64,000 nt of DNA from Marinifilum sp965230805 (GCF_965230805.1 NZ_OZ246019.1:4402001-4466000); one strand, 5' to 3'; positions 45,495 through 55,424 are shown, counted from the stretch's first letter. Notes: a model not told the origin generated them from the letters alone. Made by a program: numbers and translations.

Positions 45495-46133
45495 TTATAA
45501 AAGTAGATTACCAATTAAAGGCAAATCTGAAGGGGTTTCTTGTATTGAATTTTCAATGAGTATTAGTTCCTTCAATTTATTGTCTTCGATTAAATGAAAG
45601 GGAAAATCTGTGAGTTGATTATTTCTTAAATAAACATTCGTGATGCTATTTGAATTCAAGATATGCTCTACTCCTTCCGACACCATATTGTCTGTAAAAT
45701 CAATCAGTTTTAGTGCTTTACAATTCGTAAGCAGTTCTGGTATTTTTGTGAAATGATTATTTCCCATATATAATTTTTGAAGTTGAGGAATATCAACAAT
45801 AGATTTCGGCAATCCCTTAATTTGGTTGTTTCGAATATCAATACAGCGTAAGCTACTTAGTCTTGAAATTTCATCTGGAATGGATTCGATCTTATTTCCC
45901 TGGATGTCTAAAAATTCCAGATGTTTGAGCTTGAAAAGTGCTGAAGGCCAACTGCCTTTTAAATTGCACTTTGCAATATTTAAGTGGGTAACATGTCCCA
46001 AATCATCCATTTGATAGCCTTTAATTAACCAGTTAACCCGCCTTACCTGTTTTAAGTTGCGATTGATTTGACCAATCAGCTCTTCGATAAGCTGTACATC
46101 TTTCATTAAATGTATCAATGATTCGTTCTTCAT
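45495..46133 (-). CDS. Leucine-rich repeat protein
   Basis: A 212-residue cytoplasmic protein with an N-terminal helix (residues 1-45) and about six LRR units of 22-23 residues (HLEFLDIQGNKIESIPDEIS, SLRCIDIRNNQIKGLPKSIV and so on). No signal peptide. It is likely a protein-binding module. It lies 9 bp downstream of the small membrane-protein gene on the same strand. Confidence 0.85.
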   Translation of the reverse strand: MKNESLIHLMKDVQLIEELIGQINRNLKQVRRVNWLIKGYQMDDLGHVTHLNIAKCNLKGSWPSALFKLKHLEFLDIQGNKIESIPDEISRLSSLRCIDIRNNQIKGLPKSIVDIPQLQKLYMGNNHFTKIPELLTNCKALKLIDFTDNMVSEGVEHILNSNSITNVYLRNNQLTDFPFHLIEDNKLKELILIENSIQETPSDLPLIGNLLL

Positions 46134-46142
46134 TATTTAAAA

Positions 46143-46328
46143 TTACAAAAACTCAACTAATAGATAAATAACTAAAGCAAGCAGTAAGACTTTAAATCCC
46201 AGCCAGGAGTTTGATTTATTCTGACATACCATCATGTACTTTGGTCTCTCTTTTCCGGTAACAATACATTGAATAGAAAGAAGAAGATAACGAATAATTC
46301 CTCCGATAAAACAAAAAATAGGATTCAT
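46143..46328 (-). CDS. Small membrane protein
   Basis: A 61-residue protein (ATG at 46328; a longer frame would run into the FKBP gene) with a hydrophobic N-terminus (FCFIGGIIRYLLLSIQCIV), a short polar loop and a C-terminal helix (WLGFKVLLLALVIYLLVEFL). Unknown function; it precedes the LRR gene in a two-gene operon divergent from the FKBP gene. Confidence 0.55.
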   Translation of the reverse strand: MNPIFCFIGGIIRYLLLSIQCIVTGKERPKYMMVCQNKSNSWLGFKVLLLALVIYLLVEFL

Positions 46329-46339
46329 AATTTTAAGTC

Positions 46340-46347
46340 TAACTTTG
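46340..46347 (+). promoter_or_regulatory. -7 box of the FKBP gene
   Basis: TAACTTTG fits TAnnTTTG, 21 bp before the ATG at 46369. Confidence 0.5.
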
Positions 46348-46368
46348 TTGTGGCAAGATATCACGATT

Positions 46369-46761
46369 ATGAAGAAGAAAAATAAGTTTATGCAAAAAAA
46401 CGAGGAAGAAATTAAAGAATACATCCACAAAAATAAACTGAATGCTTGCAGAACTCAATCTGGATTATACTACGTAATTGTGCAAAAGGGAGTGGGGAAA
46501 ATTCCTACACCCAATTGTAATGTTTCCATTGCTTACATCGGGTATCTAACCAATGGACATATTTTCGACAAAAGTGAAAGCCTGGAAATTAACCTCTCTG
46601 TGGTAATTGATGGATGGAAAGAAGGTTTGTCCTATTTTAAAGAAGGTGGTGAAGGAATATTGCTTGTACCATCGCATTTGGCTTATGGTAGTGCAGATTA
46701 CGGATCCATTCCAGGTGGATCCGTTCTGATATTTGATATCCTTTTAAGCAGAGTTTTTTAA
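46369..46761 (+). CDS. FKBP-type peptidyl-prolyl isomerase
   Basis: A 130-residue single FKBP domain after a charged N-terminal helix. VSIAYIGYLTNGHIFDKS, VIDGWKEGLSYFKEGGEG and VPSHLAYGSADYGSIPGGSVLIFDILL are the characteristic segments. There is no signal peptide, so it acts in the cytoplasm as a folding catalyst. The ATG at 46369 is preferred over the in-frame TTG at 46345 because of the promoter position. Confidence 0.9.
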   Translation: MKKKNKFMQKNEEEIKEYIHKNKLNACRTQSGLYYVIVQKGVGKIPTPNCNVSIAYIGYLTNGHIFDKSESLEINLSVVIDGWKEGLSYFKEGGEGILLVPSHLAYGSADYGSIPGGSVLIFDILLSRVF

Positions 46762-46811
46762 TAAAAAAACCTGACAGAAATGCCAGATTGGGTAATCTCG
46801 AGAAAACGAAT

Positions 46812-47327
46812 TTATATTCTTTTCATCATGTGCTCAATCTCTTTAATTTGAGCTGATAACATTTTCTGCTTATCCAGGCTTTTAGCTTCTTGCAAGTAAT
46901 ATTTTGATAGTTTCTTGTTTCTTCTGGAAAGATAGATACCCGATAAATTTAAATTGGCTACTGCTTTATCAGTCTTCATTCTTAACCCTGCTTTAAGAGC
47001 TTTTTTAAACTGTTTTTCTGCTTGCGTGTTATTATGCTCTTGTGAGTTAACCAGACCCGATAAATAATAATAATAAGCCTCCTGACTTTTAATCATTCTT
47101 TCTGGATGTTTTACACCACTTAGTACTTTACCTGCAGTTTGGAACTTATTTTTTCGAAGAAAGTAAAAGGCAAACAGGTTCTTCTCGTTCTTAAAGTGCA
47201 GTAAAACAAATATTCCAGATAGGAATAATGTAAGTACGCCCAAACCAACCAAACTTTTAATAAACAGGAAGATTGAACCCAACAGTAAAATTCCGGCAAT
47301 AATCAATCTTATAATGTTGCTCAACAT
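46812..47327 (-). CDS. TPR-like membrane-anchored protein
   Basis: A 171-residue protein with two N-terminal membrane helices (IIRLIIAGILLLGSIFLFI and GLGVLTLFLSGIFVLLHF) and two to three TPR-like helix pairs (YYYYLSGLVNSQEHNNTQAE, ANLNLSGIYLSRRNKKLSK). It may be an assembly or scaffolding factor. The frame is open to 47384; the Met at 47327 starts just before the first helix. Confidence 0.7.
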   Translation of the reverse strand: MLSNIIRLIIAGILLLGSIFLFIKSLVGLGVLTLFLSGIFVLLHFKNEKNLFAFYFLRKNKFQTAGKVLSGVKHPERMIKSQEAYYYYLSGLVNSQEHNNTQAEKQFKKALKAGLRMKTDKAVANLNLSGIYLSRRNKKLSKYYLQEAKSLDKQKMLSAQIKEIEHMMKRI

Positions 47328-47609
47328 GACTTGTGTATTTTTTAATTTGTAGTACAAAACAAAGCATTTTTTGTTAAAAACCAAGAGGCTAAATAAGGTG
47401 TTTTACGTTTTTACATTGATTTAAAATTAACTTGGATTAATCTGAATTATGCAAGTTGTTGAATGCTAGCCAACCATCATCTTAAATTGAATGCAAATCA
47501 GGAGGAATTGTTAGCAATCAATTCTCTAAGATCGGTTAATATGTTTTACTATATTTACCAGAATATTAACAACAGCTGTTATTCTATTGTATCTCAAACT
47601 TATTATTGC

Positions 47610-50063
47610 ATGAAAAAAGCAAATCACAAATTTATCTTCAGCATTGTAATCCCTACCATTGTGGCAATTTCTATGTTTGTGATAACTTTCTATATCATCA
47701 TTATTCCTTTGTTCGAACGCAGTATGATGGATCGAAAAAAAGAAATGATTCTTGAATTAACCAACACAGCCTGGAGTGTATTGTCAGAATATCAGGAAAC
47801 ATATCAGAATGGAGAAATTACATTGAGCGAAGCTAAACAAAAAGCTTCCGAACATATTGGCAAGATGCGCTATGGCAATGAATTGAAAGATTATTATTGG
47901 ATCATTACCAAAAATCCTAAAATGGTGATGCATCCGTACAGGCCTGACTTAAATGGCACCGATCTTTCTAATTTTTCTGACAATCATGAAAACAAACTAT
48001 TTGTTGATGCTGCTGACTTGGTAAAAACCAAAGGCGAAGGTTTTATTCAATATTATTGGCAATGGAAAGATGATGCTTCTAAAATATCGCCAAAATTATC
48101 GTATGTAAAAGGTTTTTCGGATTGGAACTGGGTGATTGGTACAGGAATCTACCTGGACGACGTAAGAAAGGAAATTAGTGATTTAAAAAAGACTCTGCTT
48201 AAAATCTTTTTTACAATCATCTTATTTATTGGCTTTATTCTATTATATGTACTTCGGCAATCGCGCATTATCGAGGAAAAAAGACTAAAAGCCGAAAAAC
48301 AACTGCTTTCCTCCATCCAGAAATACAAGAGCTTGGTGAATGCTTCAACCGAAGGAACACTTATGGTGGTGAATCAAAAAGTTGTTTTTTCAAACAACAA
48401 ATTCTCCAGCCTTTTCGATCACAATAATATCATCGGTTCTAAATTCTCAGATCTTTTTAAAATGAATTGGGATGATTTGGCCAATAAGATCGAGAACCCT
48501 AATAAAACATCCACTTTTGAAACGGAATTAATTAACGCTCATGCTGGCTTGGAAAATGTAATTGTATCACTTACGCAGATTAAATTATCGGGCGAAGTTG
48601 GATACATTGTGCTTGCTAAAAATGTAACAGAAAAAAAACGCATACGATTAGATGCCAATAAAATGTCGGAAGACATTCAGCTTTCTTTACAGCTTATGAA
48701 TCAACCTATCGATAATCTGATTCATAAAAATGTATGCTGCAATTTAAAAACTTCAATACATGAAGTTGCCAAGCTAATGACCGAACAGGAAAGTAAAATC
48801 ATTTGTGTAAAAGAAAACCATGAGCTGATTGGAGTTATTACGGATACTGATTTGCGAAGAAGGGTTTTGGCAGAAGAAAAAAACATGAATCATTCTATTG
48901 CCACTATCATGACTGCTCCTGTTGTTAGCATCGGGCAAAATGCGCTTTTGTACGAAGCAATTTTAAGATTCAAACAGTATAACATTTCACACCTTTTAGT
49001 TGAAAACGGTTTTGGTGAAATGATTGGAAATATCAGTAGTAAACAATGCTACGAAATGCAGCAAAATTCGCTAAACCATTTGATTAATCAGATTAAGGAG
49101 TGTAGCACGGTGGATAGCATTAAACGCATTCAGAATAAGGTTCCAATTTTAATTCAAGCCGTATTCACCAGTTCCGACAACATTAATAGTGTGTTGCGCA
49201 TTATTACATCTATTGCAGATGCCATTACCTCAAGAGTAATAGAGTTGGTTATTGCAGAAGTAGGCGAAGCACCTTGCCAATTTGCTTTTATCTGTATGGG
49301 AAGCGAAGCCCGCTCCGAGCAAACTCTTAAAGCCGATCAGGACAATGCAATTATATTTGCAGAACATAGCGATGAAAATAAATCTTACTTCCTCAGATTT
49401 TCGGAAATTGTAAACGAAAATCTTCATACCATTGGCTATTCCAGATGCAAAGGTGATTTGATGGCCGGAAATCCTGAATGGTGCAATTCTCTTTCTGTTT
49501 GGAAAACTTACTTTTCAGGATGGCTTAGCAATCCGGATATGCCCAATGTGCTAGACAGTTCTATATTTCTTGATTTGAGAACCATTTACGGAAATAATAA
49601 ATTGGTAGATGACCTGTTCGAACATATATATGGAGAATTAAAGGACAATCAGGAATTCTATAACCAATTGGCTAAATCAGTGATTGCCGGTAAAGCTAGC
49701 ATCGATAAAAAATCAGTAAATATTAAAAAGTTCTTACACCCAATTATTGGTTTCCTTCGAATACATGCCTTATATCATTCGATTAGAGAAACGAATAGCC
49801 TGTTTCGATTGAATCAATTAATGGCTTTAGGTGTGTTGAGTGAAAAAAATGCGGATGACATTGAAGCCATGTTTAATTTTTTGATGCATTTAAGATTAAA
49901 GTGGCAAATTTATTTAATTATGGATAACGATTGGCCTGAAAATGAAGTTTTACTAAAACATCTTACCGAAATCGATAAAAATACCTTTAAACGAATAGAA
50001 AAAGAGATTGTATTGCAACAGGATATTCTCAAGACTACTTTTAAAATTTCGGAATATCAATAA
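47610..50063 (+). CDS. Cache-PAS-CBS-DUF294 nucleotidyltransferase fusion
   Basis: An 817-residue protein. An N-terminal helix (about 14-35) leads to an extracytoplasmic single-Cache sensor (GNELKDYYWIITKNPKMVMH, GFSDWNWVIGTGIYLDDV) and a second helix near 190-210. A PAS domain (about 230-345) follows, then two CBS motifs (about 375-485) and a nucleotidyltransferase of the DUF294/GlnD type with GSEARSEQTLKADQDNAIIF, where the Asp pair binds the metal, plus a DUF294 C-terminal helical domain. CBS pairs sense adenine nucleotides. It may modify a partner protein by nucleotidylation in response to an external ligand (inference). The frame is open from 47463; the Met at 47610 fits the membrane topology. 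Confidence 0.85.
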   Translation: MKKANHKFIFSIVIPTIVAISMFVITFYIIIIPLFERSMMDRKKEMILELTNTAWSVLSEYQETYQNGEITLSEAKQKASEHIGKMRYGNELKDYYWIITKNPKMVMHPYRPDLNGTDLSNFSDNHENKLFVDAADLVKTKGEGFIQYYWQWKDDASKISPKLSYVKGFSDWNWVIGTGIYLDDVRKEISDLKKTLLKIFFTIILFIGFILLYVLRQSRIIEEKRLKAEKQLLSSIQKYKSLVNASTEGTLMVVNQKVVFSNNKFSSLFDHNNIIGSKFSDLFKMNWDDLANKIENPNKTSTFETELINAHAGLENVIVSLTQIKLSGEVGYIVLAKNVTEKKRIRLDANKMSEDIQLSLQLMNQPIDNLIHKNVCCNLKTSIHEVAKLMTEQESKIICVKENHELIGVITDTDLRRRVLAEEKNMNHSIATIMTAPVVSIGQNALLYEAILRFKQYNISHLLVENGFGEMIGNISSKQCYEMQQNSLNHLINQIKECSTVDSIKRIQNKVPILIQAVFTSSDNINSVLRIITSIADAITSRVIELVIAEVGEAPCQFAFICMGSEARSEQTLKADQDNAIIFAEHSDENKSYFLRFSEIVNENLHTIGYSRCKGDLMAGNPEWCNSLSVWKTYFSGWLSNPDMPNVLDSSIFLDLRTIYGNNKLVDDLFEHIYGELKDNQEFYNQLAKSVIAGKASIDKKSVNIKKFLHPIIGFLRIHALYHSIRETNSLFRLNQLMALGVLSEKNADDIEAMFNFLMHLRLKWQIYLIMDNDWPENEVLLKHLTEIDKNTFKRIEKEIVLQQDILKTTFKISEYQ

Positions 50064-50186
50064 TTTAATAAAGCTAGTATTGCATGGCCAAACAGAGATT
50101 GCAGCTTTGATGTTCTGTTTTGCAAGGTTATCAAATAAAGTTTACAGGCTAAAAATGGAATCAGCAAATCCCTTGGGCTTAATACT

Positions 50187-50222
50187 AAAAATCCTCCTTA
50201 TCACATGATAAGAAGGATTTTT
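50187..50222. terminator. Bidirectional terminator
   Basis: AAAATCCTCCTTATC and GATAAGAAGGATTTTT form a near-perfect stem with loop ACAT between convergent genes. Confidence 0.85.
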
Positions 50223-50237
50223 ATAATTCGTTTTTAT

Positions 50238-50537
50238 TTATTCAGCACCTATTGATTTCCTAAAACGAAGTGCTTTTTCTCTAAATTCATCAAATTCTCC
50301 GTATTCAATAAACCTACTCACCCTACCCTTACATTTTTTACAAATTCCTTTGATCAGAATATCATTCATCTCATTTAAAACATTCTCTTTTACATCAACG
50401 CCTTTGGAGCACATTTCTTTACAATGAACGCAATAAGTACCTTCCTGAACGATATAGTCGTATGCAGCCTTCTCCTGTTCATCCAAAAGAACGTTTAATT
50501 GAAATTGATTGAGTTTTATTTCGTGGTTCTTGTTCAT
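50238..50537 (-). CDS. Small zinc-ribbon-like protein
   Basis: A 99-residue soluble protein. Two Cys pairs, CVHCKEMC and CKKC (about residues 36-43 and 67-70), could bind one zinc ion. The N- and C-terminal parts are charged helices. No family was recognised. It ends against the bidirectional terminator. Confidence 0.6.
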   Translation of the reverse strand: MNKNHEIKLNQFQLNVLLDEQEKAAYDYIVQEGTYCVHCKEMCSKGVDVKENVLNEMNDILIKGICKKCKGRVSRFIEYGEFDEFREKALRFRKSIGAE

Positions 50538-50745
50538 AGTTTGATATCGGTATTGTTAATTGATAGTGGTTTTTTCAATTCAAAAATTAGCTTAACGAAG
50601 TTAGGAATATTCCAACTTACGACAAATTATTTTACACATTTTATCATTAAATAAAAAAAATCGCACAATTCTCCTCTTATTTAAAGACACTCATGTCCTT
50701 TATAAAAGATTTCATTATATATTTGCTCTAAATAGCAATTTAAGT

Positions 50746-51795
50746 ATGAGTTTATATCAAAAAATAATACGCCCCTTTTTAATTCAATTTGACGCTGAAA
50801 ACATTCATATATTCACTTTTTCTTGTTTTAAGTTTTTACAAAAATTAACTGTGGTTCGATACCTCTTATCCTTACTTTTTAATAAGAGACATCCTGTTTT
50901 AGAAAGAGAGTTGTTTGGTCTAAGATTCCCGAATCCTGTTGGGCTTGCTGCTGGACTCGATAAAAATGCAGAAGCTTTTGATATTTTGGGAAGTATGGGA
51001 TTTGGTTTTGTTGAAATAGGCACATTAACTCCTAAATCACAAGACGGAAATCCTAAACCTCGGCTTTTTAGATTCGTTAACGATAAAGCCATTGTGAACA
51101 GAATGGGCTTTAATAACGATGGAGTTGTGGAAGCAGTTGAACGTTTAAAAAAGAAAAAGACAAATATTATTATAGGAGGTAACATCGGGAAAAACAAACT
51201 TACTCCGAACGAATTAGCTGGCGATGATTATATCAATTGTTTCGAAGAACTTTATCCCTATGTTGATTATTTTGTCGTAAATGTTAGTTCACCAAACACG
51301 CCTAACTTAAGGGCTTTACAGGACAAGGAACCCTTAAAAAACATACTGAATAAACTGATGGGGCTCAATAAAATTAAGACGAAAATAAAGCCAATACTCT
51401 TAAAAATAGCTCCGGATTTAAATGAAAATCAACTTGACGATATCATTGAGATTGTAAGAGAAAGCAAAATTGCAGGTATTGTTGCAACAAACACAACAAT
51501 TTCAAGAGATGGCTTAAGCTATAACAATGAAGAAATTGAAGCTATAGGTGCAGGCGGGTTAAGTGGAAAACCCCTTAACGAAAAATCTACAGATGTGATT
51601 CGCTATATTCATAAAAAATCTAATGGTACTATCCCTATTATTGGGGTTGGAGGAATCATGAGCGTTCAGGATGCGTTGGATAAACTAGATGTTGGAGCAT
51701 CGCTAGTTCAGATTTACACCGGTTTTATTTATAGTGGCCCTGCTTTGATCAAGAATATTAACAAAGCTCTTATTGCTCGCAATATCAATAAATAA
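50746..51795 (+). CDS. pyrD: Dihydroorotate dehydrogenase (quinone), class 2
   Basis: A 349-residue FMN enzyme of pyrimidine synthesis. The N-terminal amphipathic membrane-docking helices (YQKIIRPFLIQFDAENIHIF) define class 2, which feeds electrons to quinone. FMN and substrate motifs NPVGLAAGLDKNAEAFD, GFVEIGTLTPKSQDGNPKPR, NRMGFNNDG, VVNVSSPNTPNLR (catalytic Ser) and GVGGIMSVQDALDKL are all present. The segment after its stop is non-coding up to the 79-bp direct repeat. Confidence 0.95.
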   Translation: MSLYQKIIRPFLIQFDAENIHIFTFSCFKFLQKLTVVRYLLSLLFNKRHPVLERELFGLRFPNPVGLAAGLDKNAEAFDILGSMGFGFVEIGTLTPKSQDGNPKPRLFRFVNDKAIVNRMGFNNDGVVEAVERLKKKKTNIIIGGNIGKNKLTPNELAGDDYINCFEELYPYVDYFVVNVSSPNTPNLRALQDKEPLKNILNKLMGLNKIKTKIKPILLKIAPDLNENQLDDIIEIVRESKIAGIVATNTTISRDGLSYNNEEIEAIGAGGLSGKPLNEKSTDVIRYIHKKSNGTIPIIGVGGIMSVQDALDKLDVGASLVQIYTGFIYSGPALIKNINKALIARNINK

Positions 51796-52005
51796 AGTTC
51801 TTACAAACAGGTTAAAAAGCGTAGTAATAGATTTAAAAATATTGGAATCTATAAACGATAATTATAAAGGCATAATATTGAAAAAGGAAGAACTAGTGCT
51901 CTTCCATTTTTGTATTCATTTTCTTTTAGATACCAGTTTTATTATAAAGGGAGTCTTTACTTGTTTTTACATTTTTGAGTTTAGTAAAAGAAAAAAACGA
52001 GGCTC

Positions 52006-52084
52006 AGTTACGGCAATATTTCTAAAAAACAAACTCAAATGCACAAAGAATGAGACTTATTAAAAATCAATTAACCGTCTATTT
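52006..52084 (+). repeat. 79-bp target duplication, left copy
   Basis: Starts AGTTACGGCAATATTTC, ends CCGTCTATTT, immediately before the IS left end; repeated at 55425-55503 with a single base difference. Confidence 0.9.
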
Positions 52085-53727
52085 CCTGAGTTCCGCACTT
52101 TTTTCAGGCGAAAAGATTTAAGTCGCACTATTACAGGGTTATAAGTTCTTTTTAGTTGGATGTTTGGGTGTCCCAGGCTTATATTTGCACTATGTTTGTG
52201 AGAAAAAAGAAGAACAATAGTGGTGTTGTCAGTGTGCAAGTCATTGATAAAAGCTCTGGAAAATACAAAGTGCTTAAAACTATCGGCAGTTCTTGTTCTG
52301 ATACTGAAATAGAAACTCTTTACCAACAAGGACTTGATTATATCTCGCATTATGAAGGTCAACAATCTTTTGATTTTACAGTACAGGATTTCAAGTAAAC
52401 CGTCAAACAAAGCATACGAAACATTTCAATTGAAGGTGTCCACCTGTTACTTGGCAGGATTTATAATGAAATTGGATTTGACACTGTTTGTAACGACCTT
52501 CTAAAACAATTAGTACTGGTTCGACTGTCGCACCCGGCAAGTAAGTTAAAAACGACTCAGTATTTACACAGATACTTTTCGATAAATATAAAAGAAGACA
52601 GGATATACAGGTATTTGGATAAAGTCTATTCTGATCACAAAGAAACGCTTCAGCAAATTAGTTATCATCACACCAAAAAGATACTTGGCGGTATCATCAG
52701 GGTTGTTTTCTACGATGTTACAACAATTTATTTTCAAATTGATGATGAAGATGATTTAAGAAAACGAGGCTTTTCCAAAGAAGGAAAACACCAGAATCCG
52801 CAAATCGTATTGGGGCTACTTGTTGGTATTGAAGGCTATCCGTTAGCATATGAAATTCATGAAGGCAACAAGTTTGAAGGCCATACAATGCTTCCCATTA
52901 TTGATGTTTTTAAAGACAAATATGATCTGGATAAGCTAGTTGTTATAGCTGATTCCGGCTTACTCTCATCTTCTAATGTCAAAGAACTTCAGGAGAAAGG
53001 TTATGAGTTTATTCTTGGCGCACGCATTAAAAATGAAAGCAAGGCGATTAAAGAAGAAATACTCGCTCTGAATCTCAAAGATAAATCCAGTGCAATTATT
53101 CCCAGAACCGATGGAACAAACTTAATTGTCGGATATACTGACAGAAGGGCTAAAAAGGACAGGCATAATAGGGAAAGGGGGCTGATGAAGTTGGAGCAAA
53201 GGATCAAATCAGGTAAGCTGACCAAGTCATCGATAAACAATAGAGGATACAATAAGTATTTACAACTGGAAGGAGATATAACTATCAGAATCAATCATGG
53301 AAAATTTGAAGAGGATGCAGCATGGGATGGACTGAAAGGTTACATGACCAATACAACACTTTCAAAGGAAGAAATCATCAATAATTATGGCCAACTATGG
53401 AAAATCGAGAAAGCCTTTAGGGTTGCAAAGCATGACCTGAAGATCAGACCAATCTACCATAGACTGCAAAAAAGGATTCAGGCGCATATCACCATCAATT
53501 TTGTAGCCTATAAAGTTTACAAAGAACTTGAGAGGCAACTGAAGTTAAAAACAGACAAAATGAGTCCCGAAAAAGCCATCGACATCGCCAAATCAATCTA
53601 TGCAATCGAAATCTCAGATCCCAAAACTGGCAACACTTTTAAAGAAACTCTACTTCTAAATGATGAACAAAAACATCTAGCTAAATTATTTGATTTCTAA
53701 TTTGGGTGTCCCAGTGCGGAACTCAGG
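52085..53727 (+). mobile_element. IS1634-family insertion sequence, copy B
   Basis: 1643 bp, same ends, length and orientation as copy A at 26084. Its left flank is the 79-bp repeat, but its right flank is unrelated sequence; the matching repeat comes only after a further IS-end fragment at 55424, because the site has been rebuilt. Confidence 0.9.
52192..53700 (+). pseudogene. IS1634-family transposase with in-frame TAA (copy B)
   Basis: Same reading frame as in copy A, with the identical TAA at 52396-52398. Two substitutions were noted in the protein: Arg to His in YEIHEGNKFEG and Leu to His in RIQAHITINF. Catalytic D, D and E are intact. Confidence 0.8.
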
Positions 53728-53914
53728 GGATATTCTATAAATGCTCACCCAAATTAAGAATCTAAACCCACAACCGTAACTGGATGTAAAAACCTGAGCT
53801 TTTTACGTTAATGCCTGAGCTTTTAACATTAAAACGTGAACCTGGAATTTTAAAAGCTGAGGTTTTAATGCTACAAGCTTAAGTTTTGATGTTTTTTGCT
53901 GTCCTTTTAGCTAG
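53728..53914. other. 187-bp foreign linker between two insertion sequences
   Basis: Sequence between copy B and the next element belongs to neither. It ends in CTAG at 53911-53914, matched by CTAG at 55374-55377. It contains the second opposing-arm motif array. Confidence 0.5.
53793..53904. repeat. Second two-armed motif array, 21-bp pitch
   Basis: CCTGAGCTTTTT, CCTGAGCTTTTA and CGTGAACCTGGA start at 53793, 53814 and 53835. The reverse-oriented words AGCTGAGG, AGCTTAAG and TGCTGTCC end at 53862, 53883 and 53904. The spacing is 21 bp in each arm (the last word is weak). The layout is that of the array at 15291 with a different motif. Confidence 0.6.
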
Positions 53915-55373
53915 TCGATCCTTACTAAGTCAATTTATAAATTAATTTTTCTGGGATTTTGTACTTACTTCCCAGAAAAATTAATGTCCAAAGAATGTGC
54001 TCTTTGATTCTTCGCAGTAATGCTTTGAAGTTATATCCTGCAGCAGCCAAGTTTGCATTAACAGAGTTACCAACAATTCCTTTCAGATAATTTCTGATCA
54101 TTCGGTTACCATGTTTTGTATGTCCAATTACAGGTTCAACAGCAGCTCTGGATCTGCACTTCTTACGCATTGTGTCTTTTGAATAAGGCTGCCTTGAAGA
54201 AGGTGGTCTTGGCGTTACAATACAGGTGCCACGTACCATCTTTTTTCCTTTGTAACCTCGATCCACAATAGCATTTTTAAACTTTATCTTACTTATCTTC
54301 TCAATATTTTCCAATGCAGGTTCAAGTGTTGATGTGTCATTGGGATTACCATTAAAATTTTTGATGCCAACTATAATATTTACTCCCGGCACTACAGCGA
54401 AAGATACTTTTGATCCAAATTCAAACTTTTTATGAGCTTTTCCTTTTGCTATGCAAGCCGTTTCGGGTTCATGTAAACTGTAAATTTTGTTCTTGTCATT
54501 TCTCTTTTGAACTACAATTTTGTTACAATTCTTTAGAATCTCCTGGTATTGTTTCAAAGCATCTTCACTGAGTTTTCGTTCCAGTTCCCAAACCAATCGT
54601 CCTGCTATAGTTCGCAATTTTCGTAGCGCAGCTGTTGCTTCTTTCTTACGTTTTGGATGATGAGCAAAGCGTTGTTTTAGCAACAGTTTTTTCATTGTTC
54701 TTTTGTAATTCTGACGTTGATCAATTCCCTGCTCTTTGGCAATTTTGTTGCATCGTTTAATCACTTTTATCAGTAGTTTGGCATCCGTTGGATAGCTTAT
54801 GTTTTTTTCCTGGGCTGTTGTGTCTATCAGAACGTCATTGGTACTTCTGATTTCATCTTTTCTGGTGTGAATAGATACTTCCAATATTTTTTCTGCTCCC
54901 TCTTCTCCGATACGTTTTCGAAAATGAACCATGTCTGAAGGATCACATGGTGGTTCCCATTGAAACTCTGCTTCTCCACAAAAGTATTGGTAATATGGAT
55001 TTTGAACCCATTGTACCATAACCGTTTCATCACCTAAATTATAGATCCTTTTTAGTAACAACAGACCAACCATGGTGCGTATTGGAATACCTGGTTGACC
55101 TGTATGTGAATACAATGGACTAAAGCTATCTTCAAAATATTGCCAATCAATACGCTTTGATAAAATTATCAGTTCATGATTAGGGTTAATAATATCTTTT
55201 AGAATAGGTCGGAATAAGTTCCGTTGATTCTGATTAGGTAATGTTCCTTTCATTATTTCTGCAAGATTTTTACCCAATTTACTAATAACCTTGCAATTAA
55301 ACTACTCTTAAAACAAAGGTTATTCGCAATTAAATGCTGATTATCAACAACATGGGACATTCTTAAGGATTAA
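53915..55373 (-). mobile_element. IS5/IS1182-type insertion sequence
   Basis: About 1459 bp with one transposase gene on the minus strand. Ends: the left ...ATCCTTA (3 bases in) and the right ...TAAGGAT (3 bases in) give a partial inverted repeat, and both sides show CTAG, a target known for IS5-like elements. The right CTAG is native to the IS1634 end fragment. The exact left boundary is uncertain; the 51-bp duplication would instead put it at 53728. Confidence 0.65.
53925..55277 (-). CDS. IS5/IS1182-type transposase
   Basis: A 450-residue intact transposase. The N-terminal part has DSFSPLYSHTGQPGIPIRTM and NPYYQYFCGEAEFQW, typical of this group. Catalytic DDE residues: D in VLIDTTAQEKN, D in AIVDRGYKGK and E in SRAAVEPVIGHTKHG. 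It lies nested behind the IS1634 copy and probably is functional. Confidence 0.88.
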   Translation of the reverse strand: MGKNLAEIMKGTLPNQNQRNLFRPILKDIINPNHELIILSKRIDWQYFEDSFSPLYSHTGQPGIPIRTMVGLLLLKRIYNLGDETVMVQWVQNPYYQYFCGEAEFQWEPPCDPSDMVHFRKRIGEEGAEKILEVSIHTRKDEIRSTNDVLIDTTAQEKNISYPTDAKLLIKVIKRCNKIAKEQGIDQRQNYKRTMKKLLLKQRFAHHPKRKKEATAALRKLRTIAGRLVWELERKLSEDALKQYQEILKNCNKIVVQKRNDKNKIYSLHEPETACIAKGKAHKKFEFGSKVSFAVVPGVNIIVGIKNFNGNPNDTSTLEPALENIEKISKIKFKNAIVDRGYKGKKMVRGTCIVTPRPPSSRQPYSKDTMRKKCRSRAAVEPVIGHTKHGNRMIRNYLKGIVGNSVNANLAAAGYNFKALLRRIKEHILWTLIFLGSKYKIPEKLIYKLT

Positions 55374-55424
55374 CTAGCTAAATTATTTGATTTCTAATTT
55401 GGGTGTCCCAGTGCGGAACTCAGG
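55374..55424 (+). mobile_element. 51-bp right-end fragment of the IS1634 element
   Basis: Identical to bases 53677-53727 of copy B (CTAGCTAAATTATTTG to CGGAACTCAGG). It is followed by the 79-bp duplication, so it is the original right end of the element inserted here. Confidence 0.9.

Noticed and set aside
51773..52063. Open frame of 96 codons after pyrD
   Set aside because: It overlaps the end of pyrD, has low-complexity Lys/Phe-rich composition, no ribosome site, and its end is made of the IS target duplication; it looks like chance.
26084..53727. Composite transposon formed by the two same-oriented IS1634 copies
   Set aside because: Each copy has its own different target duplication (60 and 79 bp), and the 24 kb between them holds core genes such as fumarase and ribosome rescue, so the copies inserted separately.
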